From: Leptodontidium sp. MPI-SDFR-AT-0119
Taxonomy: Eukaryota > Ascomycota > Leotiomycetes > Helotiales > Leptodontidiaceae
NCBI GenBank assembly: GCA_020726505.1
Contig: JAHLEZ010000001.1
Coordinates: 4,402,001 to 4,466,000 of the forward strand
Length of the DNA stretch: 64,000 nt
Direction of reading: 5' to 3'
Below, piece by piece: positions 60,661 through 64,000 of this stretch (positions are counted from its first letter, which is position 1; every line of letters starts with the position of its first letter). The notes under the pieces were generated by a model. It had not been told where the DNA came from. It worked only from the letters and a program-made list of their open reading frames with translations, and ran no database searches. The translations under genes were made by a program, and so were the position numbers.

Positions 60661-62546
60661 ATAGTCGAACCCAATTCCAATGCAGACGACGAGATGCTGC
60701 GAAAGAACTCTGTCCGAAGCAAGCCATGAGAAGTAAGTTGGAAACTCTACGATGGCACTGCGGAAGCCAGTAAGAGCCCACGGCTAAGCCTGGAACCCAG
60801 CGCGTATGGCCGGGCAGCTCCATATCGTTGGTGCTTGCACTTTCCGGAGGGAGGCATGTGTATTTCTTTGTTCTCGCTCCGTGGGGCAGTACTTTGGTAG
60901 GCGGCGCGGGTCCAAAACAATCAACTTTATGATTCTGGGGCTAAATAGAACTTATGAGCGCCGTGGCTTTAACCATCTATTTCGAGATAGGTAGAACATC
61001 CACCTATGGTGTTGAAATGATGCTGCAGCATGTTGTTGTCCTTTAATTCAATCAATCGGGAGGATGTCGGATCAACCAACCAGTTCCCTTGCTCGCTTAA
61101 AAAATGTTGTCAATATCTAACCAAATAAACACTTTTCCTGCATCCTTCTCACAAGTGGACGTGGCGTACAGTGGAGGTGTTTGATTCAACACCAAATTAC
61201 CTCCTGCAAGAATTTCAACATTCCCAAGCAACTAACACATCACCGACCATGGGAGGGTCAGAAGAAATGAGCTCCATCAGGAATTGGATCTCCCATCTGC
61301 CCTGTGGGCCCGTGGGTTGATCTGGGGACCTTAGCAAAGAGAGGAGAGGCGGGGGAAACGGTCGTGTTCTCCGACGAACGGTTCTGACAGCTCATAGGCC
61401 CCTTCGAATTAAAAAATTTTTTTTTTGCAGTTTTTTCTTTTCTTTTTGTTTTTGAAAGAGGTTTTGGTAATTGTGGCTGATGAAACTTTTTGAAGCTAGG
61501 CAGAAATCCGCCCGCCACAAAAATTGTGTACGATTAATTGAAAGAAGGTGGTTTGGACTTCACACCGCAGATGTCTATACCTTCTGGAACCTCATCCACA
61601 GTCCCGGGGCCAGTAAGCCTCATGTCAAGTTCACGAATCTAGAAGGACGCGGTTTTCGATTGCCTGTGTATCACATCCCCTCTCCTTGGTATGCGTGATG
61701 ACAGGCTGGATGTTCACTGTTCGCAAGCTTGTTCGGCTTCTGAGAGTTAGCAAGGGCACATATCCAATGGGAAGCGAAGTCTATAAAGATGTTCAACTCA
61801 TAGCTACACCAATTCGTGATCAGCAATCCCGTCATGTTTGGAGCTGGCACGCTAAGACATGGATTAAATACGTATCCGGGCAATTGTTGAGGAGTGCGCC
61901 AACGTTGCTGAGATCGTGCTCAAAGTAGAGTTTCGCATCCTACGCAATCTATTCTTCTACAGCAATCTATTACTACAACTTGTAACATACATGGAAGGTC
62001 TGTTGGCTATGAAAATTACGGCAGCAAGTGGGAAATGTTTCGAGGGCTTACATTGGAAAAATCAAGAGACATTAGACCTTGTTCTATTCCCCAGCAGGGC
62101 TATGCTTATACACCAACCCAGTGTGACTTTGAAATGGAAAGGGAACTGAGGCTACCCGACTCTGGAGGAATAGAGATAGGCTAGTGTTCGAGCAAGGAAA
62201 AGGTAAATAAATCATGGGCACAAAGGCATTTCTAAAGATTGCTCTATAGGGCTATTTTTCTTTAACCTAGTCAGAAGTATGATAAAGACTTGTATCCAAT
62301 CCAGCCTAGTGTTATTAAAAGGTCGCTCAATAACTAGTTATGTCATGTGCTCTACGGCGACATCTACGTCTACCTTAGCAGTCCGCCCAGATTAAGCGAG
62401 CCACCTCCTCCAGCGGCCGCTGGACTGTTCTCCCCAACCCCTGGTTCTACTTTCTCTTTTTTTGATCTCGAATTTAAAACAAAAACCTCTCGACGCCAAA
62501 ATTGCCACACTTCAAATCTCCTGCCACCAAGACGTGCCCTTCTGTC
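60661..62546. other. 1.9-kb intergenic region
   Basis: No supportable gene. A T-rich run at about 61420-61450; short frames such as 61686-61928 have no known domain. Confidence 0.45.
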
Positions 62547-63089
62547 ATGGTCGAACAAAACAAATCGCTCAAGCGCGTCCTCACCGACTGCGAAAAAGGA
62601 CTGTCTTCAAATCCACTCTACACCTGTAGCGCAAACGAAGCTGAGCGCCTTGGATACAGCCAAGAAGAGATTATCAACTCGCGCCCGCAATACCACACGT
62701 TCCTTCGCACTTTTATGCTAATGATCGTGTTCTTGTACTTGGTTGTTATTTTTGACATTGTTGACTTCGAAAACGTTCTTCCATCCATTTTCGATCCTAA
62801 GGAGACACGAACCATCATACAGGTATGGGATTCAAAGCCAGCGATGACAACCGCAGATGCTGTTGTTGTTCTGTGCCTCATCCTTGGACTCGCAGCAGCT
62901 ATTCGTCGTCTCATAAGGGTTTACAGAGGGCGAGAAATTATGTTTCCTACGGTGCGTCAGGAGGTACGGGAGACCGCTCCGGTGACGGTGCCTTTGGTTT
63001 TGGGCATTTTGTATGTCATTGGGAAGGTGTTGGTTTTTATCTACAGCCTCTGGGAGGGAATCAGACAGGCAAAGCTTTCAGCGAACTAA
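62547..63089 (+). CDS. Small multi-pass membrane protein, hypothetical
   Basis: 180 residues from the Met at 62547 (context GTCATGGTC); in-frame 62502 would add 15. The hydrophilic N-terminus (about 1-50) contains SANEAERLGYSQEEIINSRP. Three hydrophobic segments follow: FMLMIVFLYLVVIFDIVDF (about 57-75), ADAVVVLCLILGLAAAI (about 103-119) and VTVPLVLGILYVIGKVLVFI (about 147-166). Basic loops (RRLIRVYRGRE) suggest cytosolic orientation between segments 2 and 3. No family recognised; no neighbour suggests a role. Confidence 0.65.
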   Translation: MVEQNKSLKRVLTDCEKGLSSNPLYTCSANEAERLGYSQEEIINSRPQYHTFLRTFMLMIVFLYLVVIFDIVDFENVLPSIFDPKETRTIIQVWDSKPAMTTADAVVVLCLILGLAAAIRRLIRVYRGREIMFPTVRQEVRETAPVTVPLVLGILYVIGKVLVFIYSLWEGIRQAKLSAN

Positions 63090-64000
63090 CTTCCGGTAAG
63101 AATCACTCTTTTCTTCATTTTCTTAAGGAAGGTGCTAACATTGCGGCCAGAATAATTCGACGTCTAACTATCTCGAAACCTCCATGGTCCCATCCCGCAT
63201 TCACCACGGTGTCTGATACAGAGAGTGCTTTGCAAGAACTGGTTGGGAAGGCTTGGTGTTTCTTTTTCTTTTGGCAGGCAGGGTGAATACCAAATAGGGG
63301 GAGCGGAAGCACTGTAGAAAGGGGCCACATGGAAAGATTTTCTGATGCCATAACATAACGTTTGATTTGTTGCGTGGCACCAGGCTGCTCGTTTGTTGCA
63401 TTAGGGGAAATGAACAAAGCTCTTTCGAATTTGTAATTTTCTGTGTTTGATCTCGTGCTGGTCCAAGCAGAAGGGTTCCACAGAAATTGGCCTTTCCAGG
63501 CTCCTTCATCACTCAATCAAGCTCGCCACGGTAAATGCCCAGACCACACCTTGGCGCGTTTTAAAATGTTCCCGTGTTACCACAATGATTACTATTTTCT
63601 CGAAATACCTCTCTATGCCCAAAGTTTCTGCGGAGCAGATGACAGATGTATCTGATTGAAACTCGAGCCTGCGCTCATTTAAGCTAAGAGATGATGTGAC
63701 CAGCGCTGAAGAACATCTGAAGAGGTATTAGATAGTCAAATTATTCGCAGGGAAATAAATATCCGACATAGGAGGGAATTGTACGCGAGCAAATCTGCTG
63801 CGGCAGACGAGAACTCACTTCATCGCTCAAACCACTTCATACAACACTGACAAAGATTATGGAACTGCTCTTGAAGCTCATCAAGTCATCGAAGGTGGGA
63901 AGCTTGTGCCCACAACTTCCGATCTTGAAGACCAAATTCTCTGCCTCCATACCCGAAGCGATTCGTTTGTTGACTTCGAAAGGCGCTAGTGGAGGCTAGC
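63090..64000. other. Intergenic or partial region to the window end
   Basis: No convincing complete gene. An open plus-strand frame without Met runs from about 63771 to a TAG near 63989 and contains GTALEAHQVIEGGKLVPT; it could be a final exon but I cannot connect it to anything upstream. Confidence 0.35.

Noticed and set aside
60661..62546. Search for transposon remnants or terminal repeats in this large gap
   Set aside because: No transposase-like frames, inverted repeats or target-site duplications noticed.
63771..63989. Open plus-strand frame possibly a terminal exon
   Set aside because: No start codon, no convincing upstream exon and no family recognised; the window ends 11 bases later.

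Overview
The window is nuclear DNA of a filamentous ascomycete (Pezizomycotina). Genes carry many short introns of about 45-130 nt, with GTAAGT-like donors and CTAAC/CTGAC branch sites. The content is also fungal: Zn2Cys6 regulators, FEX fluoride exporter, Erp38/TigA-type disulfide isomerase, a DnaJ ending in a CaaX-like box, an arrestin-type ART adaptor and a QDE-2-like Argonaute end. The general flavour suggests Leotiomycetes, but the sequence alone does not fix the order. I found no rRNA, tRNA, CRISPR array or intact transposon.

Layout. 0-5 kb: 3' end of an Argonaute gene, a small secreted protein with a repeat tail, HSBP1, and Erp38. 5-18 kb: an accessory block rich in secreted and redox enzymes. 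It holds a Zn2Cys6 regulator, an NADPH/FMN reductase, a cupin, an extracellular intradiol dioxygenase divergent from a secreted tyrosinase, a secreted metallo-beta-lactamase-fold hydrolase and an S28 peptidase. 19-27 kb: FEX divergent from uracil phosphoribosyltransferase, a tiny membrane protein, a Sec2-domain protein and an unrecognised gene with an awkward in-frame TAG. 27-29 kb: a degenerate ~100-bp tandem repeat and ribosomal protein eL32. 29-36 kb: an SRPK-like kinase with an apparent frameshift, a class A DnaJ and mitochondrial GluRS. 36-46 kb: CSN5, Ase1/PRC1, a GNAT acetyltransferase and a PPxY-bearing ART arrestin. 46-56 kb: long non-coding stretches, a four-BRCT Dpb11/Rad4/TopBP1 homologue and two hypothetical proteins. 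56-64 kb: a 2,2-dialkylglycine decarboxylase divergent from a Zn2Cys6 regulator, and a small multi-pass membrane protein.

How genes may work together (inference). The tyrosinase, intradiol dioxygenase and FMN/quinone-type reductase are chemically compatible with extracellular catechol/quinone handling. The dialkylglycine decarboxylase with its divergent regulator looks like an inducible module for alpha,alpha-dialkyl amino acids such as those in peptaibols. Most other genes are conserved housekeeping.

Most notable. At least three, probably four, of about 56 reconstructed introns use GC-AG ends, and several reading frames can only be joined that way. Two conserved genes show apparent one-base deletions. 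One hypothetical gene is interrupted by TAG unless a 105-nt intron is assumed. I see no clearly new multi-gene defence-like system; the dialkylglycine decarboxylase module is the best candidate for a locally interesting system.
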